Of a stretch of 34,150 nt of DNA, positions 16,583 to 26,001 are shown piece after piece. The translations under genes and the position numbers were made by a program. This stretch comes from Candidatus Campbelliibacteriota bacterium (GTDB taxonomy: Bacteria; Patescibacteriota; Minisyncoccia; Phycocordibacterales; CSBR16-193), in the NCBI GenBank assembly GCA_007117035.1, contig SKHG01000071.1:1-34150 (forward strand), in the 5' to 3' direction. How positions within the stretch are numbered: position 1 is the stretch's first letter; the number at the start of each line of letters is the position of its first letter. A model generated the notes under the pieces. It had not been told where the DNA came from. It searched no databases and saw only the letters and a program-made list of their open reading frames with translations.

Positions 16583-17710
16583 ATGTCTAAAATAAAGGTC
16601 AGAAAATCAGATCAAAATGAGGGTTTTAAATACCCAGTTTTTGACTATCGTCCTGATTGGCCGTATATAAGTATAGGTTTTGGTGATGAGAAAGACTACT
16701 TTATTGAAAACCTATCCTTACTTTTGGCTTCAGGTATGAGTATTTTGTCTGCACTAGATTCTATTGGGGAGTCAGTGAAGTCAAAAAAAATGAAAAAGGT
16801 AACAAAATTTATTACCGAGTCAATTAATGACGGCTTACCATTTTGGAAGTCTGTTGATAGTGCTAGAATTTTTCCTAAAAGAATTATTGCTCTAATTCAA
16901 TCTGGTGAAGAGGCTGGTAGGTTACCAGATCATTTAAATTTAGCTACTGCGCAGTTACATAAAGAAAAAGTTTTTAAGTCTCGTCTAAAATCTGCTCTAA
17001 TTTATCCAGGAATTGTTTTAACTCTGGCATTTATAATTGCTTTGGGTGCTTTTTGGTATATTTTACCCAATCTAGTTTTTCTATTTGATATAACAGAAAA
17101 AACACTACCTTTCAGTACACAGGTTTTGCTTTGGGTTGGTGTTTTCTTTGAGTCTTATGGATACATTTTTATTCCAAGTTTGATTCTGACTTTATTTATC
17201 ATAATTTATGTATTTTTCTTTAACAAAAGAACTAAATTTTTAGGTGATTTTTTCTTATTGCGACTTCCGGGAATAAAGAGATTAATTCAGGGTGTGGAGA
17301 TGGCTCGTTTCGGTTACACCTTTGGCGCACTTTTACAGTCGGGATTTCAGATTAATGAGTCTCTCGAATTAGTTAAATCAGGTACTGATTACGTAAGCTA
17401 TCAAAGATTCTATTCTCATCTACAAGAAAAGATAAATCAGGGTAATAGTTTTAAAAAGTCCTTGGATTCATATCCCAAGTCAGATCGATATATTAAAATA
17501 CCTATTCAGCAACTTATTATGGCTGCTGAAAGATCTGGAAGACTACCTGAAACATTAATCAAGATAGGAGTTATTTTTGAGGAGAAAACAGATGCTATGT
17601 CTAAAGACTTGGGAACTATAATAGAACCTGTAATACTAATAATTGTTGGTTTCGTGGTCGGATTTGTAGTTCTTGGAATAATTAGTCCGATTTATGACGT
17701 CTCATTTTAA
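16583..17710 (+). CDS. pilC: Type IV pilus inner-membrane protein (PilC/GspF)
   Basis: LSLLLASGMSILSALDSI...IQSGEEAGRLPDHL...GFQINESLELV...AAERSGRLPETL duplicated T2SSF pattern and three TM. Confidence 0.93.
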   Translation: MSKIKVRKSDQNEGFKYPVFDYRPDWPYISIGFGDEKDYFIENLSLLLASGMSILSALDSIGESVKSKKMKKVTKFITESINDGLPFWKSVDSARIFPKRIIALIQSGEEAGRLPDHLNLATAQLHKEKVFKSRLKSALIYPGIVLTLAFIIALGAFWYILPNLVFLFDITEKTLPFSTQVLLWVGVFFESYGYIFIPSLILTLFIIIYVFFFNKRTKFLGDFFLLRLPGIKRLIQGVEMARFGYTFGALLQSGFQINESLELVKSGTDYVSYQRFYSHLQEKINQGNSFKKSLDSYPKSDRYIKIPIQQLIMAAERSGRLPETLIKIGVIFEEKTDAMSKDLGTIIEPVILIIVGFVVGFVVLGIISPIYDVSF

Positions 17711-18152
17711 TTACAATAAACATAATCGCGGATTTTCACTAGCGGAGCTTGTAATCGTTATAGGAATTATAATTCTAATATTAGGAACATCTGTTTTTTC
17801 ATACAATAGTTTTCGTTCTTATAATAATTTGGAGATTGCTTCAGCAACAGTAGTAGAATCAATTCGTTATGCTCAAAATAACGCTAGGCAGGTCAATGGT
17901 GATTCAATGTGGGGTGTTAAAATAAATGCTACCGAGGTTGTTATTTTTAAAGGAGAAAATTATGAATCTAGAAATTTAAATAACGACAAGGTTTTGGTAC
18001 TTCCGCCGGGTATAACTGTTGGGAGTTTTAATGAAATTGTTTTCGAGAAGGTTAGTGGATCTACAGGAACCACAGGCTTGATAAATATTTCTAATAATAA
18101 TGACGAATTAGGTTTAAACGTTAATAGTTGGGGAACTATAATTTATGAATAA
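17694..18152 (+). CDS. Type IV pilin-like/pseudopilin protein (prepilin N-terminus)
   Basis: RGFSLAELVIVIGIIILILGTSVFSY. Confidence 0.88.
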   Translation: MTSHFNYNKHNRGFSLAELVIVIGIIILILGTSVFSYNSFRSYNNLEIASATVVESIRYAQNNARQVNGDSMWGVKINATEVVIFKGENYESRNLNNDKVLVLPPGITVGSFNEIVFEKVSGSTGTTGLINISNNNDELGLNVNSWGTIIYE

Positions 18153-18936
18153 TAAAGGATTTTCATTAGTTGAAATTTTAGTTGCAGTGTCCGTTTTTTT
18201 GGTGTTTTTTTTGTCATTAACAAATGTAATTTTTAGTTCTAGTAAAAAAATTGAGTATGCTACAAATAATGAGGTGGCTATATTTCTTGCTGAATCGGGT
18301 TTAGAGATAGTTAAGAACATTAAGGACGAGGATTTTAATAATCTACAAGAAGGGGTCTATGGTCTGGAAAGAAATTTAAATCAGTTTGAATTTATTAGTA
18401 GCCCCGAGGACATAGACATCTTTAGTCGTAGTATTATCATTTCCAATATTGATGAATTTGAAAAAAAAGTCGAATCAACAGTCAGTTGGGTTGATAGTTT
18501 TTCTGATCATAATTCCATTACTCTGACTACTTATTTTACAAACTGGGTTCAGGTATCAGATGCTGTATGTCTTGACCAGCAAGATTTTTTAGAGGTTTAT
18601 TTAACAGAGATACAAATAGCGGGTAACAGTAAATTAAATGGTATTTTGGTTGGTAGTTCGGCAATTGATTGTGAAATTATAATAGAACAAATGCAGGTGA
18701 GCTGGACTAGTTCAGGAAGAAGATTAAGGCATATAATTTTTGATGGTCTAGAAGTGTGGAGTGGAAATGTTAATTCTGGCACAGTAAAGAATATTGAATC
18801 TTATAGTATTAAAGAAGATCAGAATAATTTAATTGTTGACCTTGATTTTTCTGGAAATATCTCAAATGATACTTTCAGTATAACCTTCTTTATGTCTGAT
18901 GGAACGAGTAAAACAATAACTGATATTAAACCTTAA
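18145..18936 (+). CDS. Prepilin-like protein
   Basis: NKGFSLVEILVAVSVFLVFFLSLTNVIFSSSKKIEYATNNEVAIFLAESGLE. Confidence 0.88.
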   Translation: MNNKGFSLVEILVAVSVFLVFFLSLTNVIFSSSKKIEYATNNEVAIFLAESGLEIVKNIKDEDFNNLQEGVYGLERNLNQFEFISSPEDIDIFSRSIIISNIDEFEKKVESTVSWVDSFSDHNSITLTTYFTNWVQVSDAVCLDQQDFLEVYLTEIQIAGNSKLNGILVGSSAIDCEIIIEQMQVSWTSSGRRLRHIIFDGLEVWSGNVNSGTVKNIESYSIKEDQNNLIVDLDFSGNISNDTFSITFFMSDGTSKTITDIKP

Positions 18937-18941
18937 TAAAT

Positions 18942-19463
18942 ATGAAAAAGCATAAATTCAAAATTATAAATAATGATTCAGGTTTTACACTCGTAGAAAT
19001 TTTAATCTATATCTCAATTTTTAGTTTAATGGTTACAGGTTTAGCATCTTTAACCTTACTCATTAATCAATCAATGTCAGTTGCACAAAATAGAATAGAA
19101 GTTGATAGTCAGTATGTGGGAGCGATCAAGATAATGTCTCAGACTATTAGAGATAGTAAAGGTATAAACTCTCCATCGGTAGGTGCTCAATCTGATTCAT
19201 TAAGTCTAAAAACTATTGATTCATCTAAAAATCCAACAGTCTTTTTTGTAGATGAGGGGGTTTTGTATATCTCGGAAGGATTAGGTTCGCCCACACCTCT
19301 AACTAATAATCGTGTTTTAGTAGCTGACCTAGGATTTTATAATTTAAGCAGACCAAACACTCATGGATTAATTCAGATTGATATGACTGTAAATCAATTT
19401 GATTCTATACGTACTATGAATTTTAATTCAGTTTCTGCTGTTAGGAATAATGATGATAATTAG
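18942..19463 (+). CDS. Prepilin-like protein
   Basis: DSGFTLVEILIYISIFSLMVTGLASL. Confidence 0.88.
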   Translation: MKKHKFKIINNDSGFTLVEILIYISIFSLMVTGLASLTLLINQSMSVAQNRIEVDSQYVGAIKIMSQTIRDSKGINSPSVGAQSDSLSLKTIDSSKNPTVFFVDEGVLYISEGLGSPTPLTNNRVLVADLGFYNLSRPNTHGLIQIDMTVNQFDSIRTMNFNSVSAVRNNDDN

Positions 19464-19908
19464 AAAAAACATGACTAAAAAACTAAAAAAACACATAAAA
19501 GATATAAATTCTCAAATAATGTATTCAGGACATAAATCTGGTTTTGGTGTTTTGTATATTGTTATTATTATCGGTAGCATTTCACTTGGTTTAAGTTTAT
19601 GGCTATCAAGCAGTAGTTATTTTTCTGTAAATTCAGCTTTTAATAACCGTGATTCTGCTCAAGCTCGCTCTTTAATTAATGGTTGCGCAGAAATAACGCT
19701 TGATCGTATACGTCAAAACCAATCATACTCTGGTTTAGATGTAATAAATCTTTTAGACAACAGTTGTCAGATTGAGGTAATCCACGTTGACACCACTAGT
19801 AGAATAATTAAAGCCTATGTCGAGGTTGGTAGTAGTGTGCGAAAGCTTGAAATTTTGACTGATGGTTTTAATCCTATAAATATAGATTCTTGGATTGAGA
19901 TACCATAA
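19450..19908 (+). CDS. PilX-like minor pilin-like protein
   Basis: KSGFGVLYIVIIIGSISLGLSLWL followed by a pilus accessory-like body; lacks the canonical Glu5. Confidence 0.65.
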   Translation: MMIIRKNMTKKLKKHIKDINSQIMYSGHKSGFGVLYIVIIIGSISLGLSLWLSSSSYFSVNSAFNNRDSAQARSLINGCAEITLDRIRQNQSYSGLDVINLLDNSCQIEVIHVDTTSRIIKAYVEVGSSVRKLEILTDGFNPINIDSWIEIP

Positions 19909-19924
19909 TTACTATAAAATTTGT

Positions 19925-19930
19925 TATAAT
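19925..19930 (+). promoter_or_regulatory. -10 box (TATAAT), ATG 6 nt downstream
   Basis: tataat 19925-19930, ATG 19937. Confidence 0.6.
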
Positions 19931-19936
19931 TTATTT

Positions 19937-21979
19937 ATGAAAAAAGCACCAATACCAAAGAACGAAAACGAGCGTCTCGAAGCCTTACGAAAATTAGGTG
20001 TTCTTGATACCCCTACAGAGGAAAAGTTTGATCGCATAACAGATCTAGCTTCTAAGATTTTTAAAACACCGATCTCTACTTTAACCTTAATTGATTCAGA
20101 GAGGGAGTGGTTTAAATCAGTCTGTGGGGTTGAGGAATCTGAGGGAGATCGAGCGATTTCATTTTGCGGTCACGCTTTGCTGGATGACGAAATATTGGTA
20201 GTTCCTGATACAAAAGAAGATTCGCGTTTTAAGGACAATCCGATGGTAGTTGGTAGCCCCTACATCCGTTTCTACGCTGGAGTACCGATTTTATCTGCTG
20301 ACAGTTATCGTATTGGAGTTTTTTGTATTAAGGACACGAAGCCTAGGAAATTTAAAGACGAAGATAAATTTTTGCTAATTGCTTTAGCACGTTGGTCTGA
20401 GTCAGAATTAAATTTAAATAATTTATCTAAATCATTAAATACTATTAGAGGTTTTGAGATTGAAAGAGTTAAACAGGAAAAAAAATTAAAAGAAAGTAAT
20501 GAAAAAATTAGTGCCACTCTTAGATCAATTGGCGATGGTGTTATAGTTGTTGATAATTTAGGTTTAGTCACTAACCTAAATAGAGTTGCTGAGAAATTAA
20601 CTGGTTGGAATCTTTCAGAAGCTAAAGGTAAGTCAATTGAGGAGGTTTTTAATATAGTAGATGGTAAAAATTACGAGACTCAACTCAATCCTGTGTTTCG
20701 AGCTATGGAAAAAGGAGAAATTATGGAGATGTCTAACAGTGTTGTTCTAATTGCTCGAGACAAACGTAAGAAATATCAAATAGCAGATAGTTGTGCACCA
20801 ATTAAAGTTGATGACGATAAAATCATAGGAGCTGTTTTAGTTTTCAGAGATGTTACGTTCGATTACAAACAACGTGAATTACTCAGAGAAAGTGAACAAA
20901 AGTTAATAGAAGCTCAAAAGTTAGCATTAATGGGAAGATGGGACTACTATCATGCTGATAGCAGGTTTGAATGGTCTGAGTCAACTTTCGACATTTTTGA
21001 GAAGGATCTCGAATCATTCAGTCCCAACATTGATGATTTTCTTAGTATGATTCATTCTGATGATCAGGAAATGGTAAAAAAGGCGTGGGAAAATTCATTG
21101 CAAAATAAAGTTGATTGCCAGATCGAGTATAGAATTGTAATGGATGACGATAGGGTAAAGTGGATTGGTGAAGAATGCCGAACTTTTTTCGACGAAAATT
21201 CTAAGCCAATCCGATCAGTTGGAGTTGTTCAAGATATAACCAGACAGAAAGAAGTAAATCAAGCTAAAACAGAATTCGTCTCACTGGCGTCTCATCAACT
21301 CAAGACACCTGTTGGAGCAGTTAAGTGGAATATAGAGATGCTTCTGAGTGGTGATTACGGAGATCTTAAACCAAAACAAAAAGAGGTTCTGTCTGATGTG
21401 TATAATTTAAATGAAAGAATGGGGGAGTTAGTAAAAGGTTTTTTAAATGTCTCACGAGTTGATTTGGGAATCTTTTCAATTGAGCCTGTTGTGGTTAATT
21501 ATTCTGATGTTTCAGATGAAGTTTTGTCTGAGTTAAAAAATAAGATAGAGACTAAAAAAATAAATGTTAATGTTGAATATCAAAAAAACCTACCTGAAAC
21601 AATTGCAGACACCAAATTACTTAGAATCATATTTCAAAATCTCTTATCTAACGCAGTAAAATATACATCAAATAAAGGTAATGTTACTGTGAAGATAGGT
21701 GCTGATGATAAGGAGATAAAAATAACTGTTAGTGACGATGGTGTAGGTATTTCGGCTGATGAAAAAGAATGTATATATTCAAAATTATACAGAGCAAGTA
21801 ATGCTCAAGAAATAGATCCTGATGGTAATGGTTTAGGGCTATATCTTCTAAAAGAAATAACAGAAAGGGCGGGAGGGCGTACTTGGTTTGAATCAGAATT
21901 GAATGTTGGAACAACTTTTTACGTTACATTTCCTTTACCAGGAATGCAGAAAAAGAAAGGAGAAAAAAAATTAAGTTAA
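19937..21979 (+). CDS. Soluble hybrid-sensor histidine kinase (GAF-PAS-PAS-HisKA-HATPase)
   Basis: GAF-like N-terminus (ERLEALRKLGVLDTPTEEKFDRITDLASKIF), PAS segments, FVSLASHQLKTPVGAVKWNIEMLL, QNLLSNAVKYTSNKG, GNGLGLYLLKEI. ATG 19937 preferred over track start 19895. Confidence 0.92.
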   Translation: MKKAPIPKNENERLEALRKLGVLDTPTEEKFDRITDLASKIFKTPISTLTLIDSEREWFKSVCGVEESEGDRAISFCGHALLDDEILVVPDTKEDSRFKDNPMVVGSPYIRFYAGVPILSADSYRIGVFCIKDTKPRKFKDEDKFLLIALARWSESELNLNNLSKSLNTIRGFEIERVKQEKKLKESNEKISATLRSIGDGVIVVDNLGLVTNLNRVAEKLTGWNLSEAKGKSIEEVFNIVDGKNYETQLNPVFRAMEKGEIMEMSNSVVLIARDKRKKYQIADSCAPIKVDDDKIIGAVLVFRDVTFDYKQRELLRESEQKLIEAQKLALMGRWDYYHADSRFEWSESTFDIFEKDLESFSPNIDDFLSMIHSDDQEMVKKAWENSLQNKVDCQIEYRIVMDDDRVKWIGEECRTFFDENSKPIRSVGVVQDITRQKEVNQAKTEFVSLASHQLKTPVGAVKWNIEMLLSGDYGDLKPKQKEVLSDVYNLNERMGELVKGFLNVSRVDLGIFSIEPVVVNYSDVSDEVLSELKNKIETKKINVNVEYQKNLPETIADTKLLRIIFQNLLSNAVKYTSNKGNVTVKIGADDKEIKITVSDDGVGISADEKECIYSKLYRASNAQEIDPDGNGLGLYLLKEITERAGGRTWFESELNVGTTFYVTFPLPGMQKKKGEKKLS

Positions 21980-21997
21980 AATTTAATAGATTAATAA

Positions 21998-22793
21998 ATG
22001 GAGAAAATATCAATAGAAAATCAAGAAAGCGAAAAAAACCTTCAGTTACCATTGGATCAGATAATACCTAGTGTATCAATGGATGGTTTAGAAATTGATA
22101 AGTTTGGTTCGTATACTGGAAAGATTATAGAAAACTCTGGAGAAGGTTTGTCTAGAGAATTTGCGCGTACAATTACTGCAACAGTACGAGAATTATAATT
22201 CCTTTGTGTCTGATAATCTAAGTATACTTGATGATGATATGTATGATCGTTCAACAGAATTATTCGAAATTGTTAAGGAAGGTAGTGAGTTTTTGAAAGA
22301 ACTTAAGGAAAGATTTTCAGGTAAAGTATTGGTTGATTTAGGTTGCGGTCAGTCATCCTCAGGGTATAAACTAGCGTGCATTCTTGGTTCAAAAGGTTAT
22401 GTTGGGATAGATTCTAACGGCGTTGATATTTATGGAATAAAACATTTAGTAAATTCTAAATTAGACAAAGAAAAACCAGAGAAGGAAACATCAGATTGGC
22501 AACCTATTCCATACAGTCTTGTTATTGAAGATGCTTTGTCTTTCTTGCGTAGAGTTCCAGACAATAGAGTTTGCGTATCCACTTTTGGGATTGATGGTAT
22601 GGTAATGTATGAAGCATCTCGGGAATATGTAGATCAGTCCTGCGATGAAATTACTAGGGTTATTGATCCAGACGGAGCTCAGATTGCAAATGATACTGGT
22701 TCCGTATTAATCGGATCTGACCTAGAAGATATTAGAGATAATGATTTTTATACTAAAAGCCGTTTGGTATTTAGTGTTCATAAAAAAGGATAA
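21998..22793 (+). pseudogene. SAM-dependent methyltransferase-like gene split by a frameshift (paralog of 32815..33594)
   Basis: 21998..22198 (frame 2) matches the N-terminus and 22161..22793 (frame 3) the remainder of the intact paralog, including VLVDLGCGQSSSGYKLACILGSKGYVGID. Confidence 0.75.
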
Positions 22794-22839
22794 TTTTCTA
22801 TAATGAAGAATACTGTACTAATATAGATGATGAACAGTC

Positions 22840-23565
22840 CTACTCTTCAAGATATTCTAGGTTCATAATTTCTACGATATCTCCCTGAACAAATCCTGTA
22901 ATTTTAACGCGCGAACCAACCTCTAAATCAATTGTCTCACACTCGACTTCGACACCAGCTATAGCACAGGTGCTACTGGGGGCGAAAATGACCTCCTTGG
23001 TCATAGCAGGAGCTCCTGGTTCCTCATAGACCAAGATCCAAGTCTCGGATAGTGATCCAGGGTTACCCTTTGTCAGATTACCGCTTTTTGAAAAAGAAGG
23101 CTGTGGGCTAGTTGTTATATTATCTACTTTCCAAGACTCATTTTCATAAACTAAATGTATAATCCTGGTGGTTGGAGTACTAGAATATTTGAGTTGAACA
23201 GTTAAAAGAACTGTCCCGATGTCGTTCATCTTAATATCAACAAACTCGATTCCTTCGTCTGGTACATCTTGAATTCCAATAAATAAGGCTAGGTCTCGAA
23301 TCAAACTTTCACTACCTATTTCTTCTAATGCTTTTTCTGAGAGTGTTTTAAGTATTCTGTTTTCAATCTCAATGTTGTTTGCTGGAGGAGCAACACTAAT
23401 GAAATCTTCGAAAAAATTCATACCAACATCCTTTGCGACCTCAATCTCAATCGTATCTTTATCACTTACAACGTTTAGTTCTTTTTGGTCATCTAAAAGC
23501 ATAAGAATGCCCCAGCCCCAAATCACTATAAAAATTATTAAACCTATAAGTATCATTTTTTTCAT
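22840..23565 (-). CDS. Membrane-anchored/exported protein of unknown function
   Basis: 241 aa; N-terminal TM MILIGLIIFIVIWGWGILMLL; C-terminal OB-like GSRVKITGFVQGDIVEIMNLEYL. Confidence 0.7.
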   Translation of the reverse strand: MKKMILIGLIIFIVIWGWGILMLLDDQKELNVVSDKDTIEIEVAKDVGMNFFEDFISVAPPANNIEIENRILKTLSEKALEEIGSESLIRDLALFIGIQDVPDEGIEFVDIKMNDIGTVLLTVQLKYSSTPTTRIIHLVYENESWKVDNITTSPQPSFSKSGNLTKGNPGSLSETWILVYEEPGAPAMTKEVIFAPSSTCAIAGVEVECETIDLEVGSRVKITGFVQGDIVEIMNLEYLEE

Positions 23566-23608
23566 ATAATTATTGTTATAAACTCGCTCTTAAATTAATA
23601 AACACTCT

Positions 23609-24412
23609 TTAAATAAAGGCTCCTAATATAACCAGAATAGCGAATCCTAATGTAAAGTAGGCAAAGTTTATTTTTTTCGCAACCTTTAGTAGAAGGTGAA
23701 TCGTTAAAAGACCTGCTAAGAATGAAGCTACTAAAGCGATTATTATTTCTGATGTTATACCTTCTTGAAACATACCCATATTTAAAACAATGTTACCAGC
23801 TAACACTATTGGTAGGCTCATAAGGAAACTTAACTTTAGTGCGAGCACGTCGTTAAAATTTCGTAAGAGTAGGGTAGATACAGTAAGACCAGATCTCGAT
23901 AGTCCGGGGATAACTGCAAATCCTTGAACCACTCCTAAAAGTATACTGTCTTTGAGTCTAATCTCAGTAGATCCTTTGGGTTGTTTAGTCCTAGCAGGGC
24001 GCATCTGAAGAAAGGCCGTGATTAAGAGCATGAGCCCAATTAAAATATTTATATAGACACTACCAGCAACTAAAACTTCTTCAAATCCTTTGAGGATTGT
24101 AAGAAGGCTAAAACCCAGTGCGCCACTGATTGGTGTAGATATAATAAGAAACCATAAAATTTTTCTGTTTTCTGGGTCTTTTTCTCGTGGCTGGAATATG
24201 TTTTTAATGAGCTTCAAAACCTCTTTTTTGAAGTAAATAAGAGCTGCAAAAAAAGTACCCAAATGCAGGAAGAGTGAAAGCTGAATTAAGTCGTTCAGTG
24301 ATTGCTCATCCGGAAAGAAAATATTTTTTACAGCAATTGTTGCTCCCTCAGAGCTAAGTGGTAGCCATTCAATAATTCCCTGAACTATACCGAGTATAAA
24401 TACTTCTATCAT
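23609..24412 (-). CDS. uppP: Undecaprenyl-diphosphate phosphatase (BacA/UppP family)
   Basis: ILGIVQGIIEWLPLSSEG and PGLSRSGLTVSTLLLRNF; multi-TM. Confidence 0.92.
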   Translation of the reverse strand: MIEVFILGIVQGIIEWLPLSSEGATIAVKNIFFPDEQSLNDLIQLSLFLHLGTFFAALIYFKKEVLKLIKNIFQPREKDPENRKILWFLIISTPISGALGFSLLTILKGFEEVLVAGSVYINILIGLMLLITAFLQMRPARTKQPKGSTEIRLKDSILLGVVQGFAVIPGLSRSGLTVSTLLLRNFNDVLALKLSFLMSLPIVLAGNIVLNMGMFQEGITSEIIIALVASFLAGLLTIHLLLKVAKKINFAYFTLGFAILVILGAFI

Positions 24413-24418
24413 TTCATA

Positions 24419-24447
24419 AGTATATCAAATCACAAAAGAACTAACAA
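24419..24447 (-). promoter_or_regulatory. uppP promoter (TTGTTA-17-TATACT), ATG 6 nt downstream
   Basis: On the - strand: ttgtta (24447-24442), 17-nt spacer, tatact (24424-24419), ATG at 24412. Confidence 0.6.
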
Positions 24448-24641
24448 AAATACTTATTAAAATTTTGCCTTGAATTAAGTTTATTAATCAAATTAATACT
24501 AAAAGATCAAAATAATGAATAAAAAAAAGTCCATCGATATTATCTCAGGACTTTTGGTTTTAATTGTTGTTTATACTATACAATGAAATAATATTTGTGT
24601 TTAGTTTATTAATTATTATTAGAGTATTGAACAACTAGTCT

Positions 24642-24827
24642 TTATGCTGGAACAACGCCACGACCGTTGCATGTACAACACCGAACCTTACCTCTAGTCG
24701 CTCCTTTGGCGCAACAAGTAAATTCAGTATAGTTCCATCCGTCACCCTTGCAATGTGCGCATTTGATTAAATTATCGCCTTCACGCTCACTCTCGTGTTC
24801 AAATCTATCATAATCTCTGGAACTCAT
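24642..24827 (-). CDS. Small DnaJ-type zinc-finger-like protein
   Basis: 61 aa with CAHCKGDG and CCTCNGRG (CxxCxGxG) motifs; AAGGGGG Shine-Dalgarno upstream. Confidence 0.65.
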   Translation of the reverse strand: MSSRDYDRFEHESEREGDNLIKCAHCKGDGWNYTEFTCCAKGATRGKVRCCTCNGRGVVPA

Positions 24828-24940
24828 AAATACCCCCTTGGTTTATTGTTGTTTTAGAACATTAGTAAATTTATTTTACTAACTAAAGAAAATCTATATT
24901 TTTTTGTGGTATTTGTCAAGATAATCTTATAATCCAAATT

Positions 24941-25192
24941 TTATTTATCTAAGCCACTAATACCAAAAAGTAATTTAAATTTGTTATGGGTTTTATTTTC
25001 TATCTTAAAACCTTCTTTGAATGAAAATATATATACTTTTTTTATTATCCATATTCTTATATAGTAGTCATCAATTTTTTTGGCTAGTATAAAGCCTTTT
25101 TTTCTGTATTCTTTCTGTGTTTTTTTGTTTTCGAATTCTGTTGATAGAAAAGTTTCATTTCCAAAGCCTATTTCTGCAAATATTTCTGTCAT
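24941..25192 (-). CDS. Hypothetical protein
   Basis: 83-aa ORF MTEIFAEIGFGNETFLSTEFENKKTQKEYRKKGF.... Confidence 0.5.
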   Translation of the reverse strand: MTEIFAEIGFGNETFLSTEFENKKTQKEYRKKGFILAKKIDDYYIRIWIIKKVYIFSFKEGFKIENKTHNKFKLLFGISGLDK

Positions 25193-25263
25193 TTTTAAGT
25201 TATCTTGGGTTATTTATTATACCAAAAGTGATAACAAAAACTCTTAGTTAAAAATATTAGAAA

Positions 25264-25797
25264 CTACTTTAGTAATTTAGATAGAGAGTTTATAAACGGA
25301 GCGTAACCATCATCTGTTAAATGAACACCATCTTCCTTATGAAATTTATCGAAATTAGGTTCATTTCTATAATTCCCAAATGAATCGATAAACAAAACCT
25401 CACCAAGAAATACTTTTTGAAGTTCGGTGTAATAATCTTTAATTTTATCATTAAATTTAATTGTTCCTTCTGCATCATTTCTATCGTCAACAGGAGGATT
25501 AAGCCAGATAATAATATCTGAGTTATTCAATGATTGAATAATCTCTACCATGTTATCTATGTATTCCTTGATATCTAGATTGTCCTTAAAGATATCGTTG
25601 GTACCCAGAGATATGACTGTGTAGTCGTGTTTTATTTCTGACAATAAATCAACTCTCTCTAAGGCATCTTTTGTTGTCATTCCTCCTGTTGCGCAGTTTA
25701 GAATAACAACATTACCAGATTTTTTTTCTATTTCCTTAATTAGTCGAATGTTCATTTTCCCAAGTAGACTGTCTCCAAATAGTATTACTTTTTTCAT
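25264..25797 (-). CDS. SGNH/GDSL hydrolase
   Basis: ILFGDSLLG (block I), VISLGTNDIF (block III), DGVHLTDDGYAPF (block V). Confidence 0.9.
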   Translation of the reverse strand: MKKVILFGDSLLGKMNIRLIKEIEKKSGNVVILNCATGGMTTKDALERVDLLSEIKHDYTVISLGTNDIFKDNLDIKEYIDNMVEIIQSLNNSDIIIWLNPPVDDRNDAEGTIKFNDKIKDYYTELQKVFLGEVLFIDSFGNYRNEPNFDKFHKEDGVHLTDDGYAPFINSLSKLLK

Positions 25798-25803
25798 ATA
25801 AAA

Positions 25804-25809
25804 ATTATA
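25804..25809 (-). promoter_or_regulatory. -10 box (TATAAT) of the SGNH gene, ATG 6 nt downstream
   Basis: attata on + at 25804-25809; ATG at 25797 on -. Confidence 0.55.
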
Positions 25810-26001
25810 TCAAGGTTCGTTTGTTAAAGGAATGGTTCGGAACGTATTCAACGATACTTAATTACAGAGGTCTGTACTGTGGTTGAGACTTACGGCCTTC
25901 ACAGCCAGCAAAGTATGTTGTGTCAGAAGTTGGAAAGACAAATTAAAGAGACTTAATTTAGTAGGAATAATATAACTAACAATAATTCATTACTCTTAAT
26001 C

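Noticed and set aside
24515-24586. Short ORF MNKKKSIDIISGLLVLIVVYTIQ
   Set aside because: Could be a truncated membrane gene or small peptide, but too short to support.
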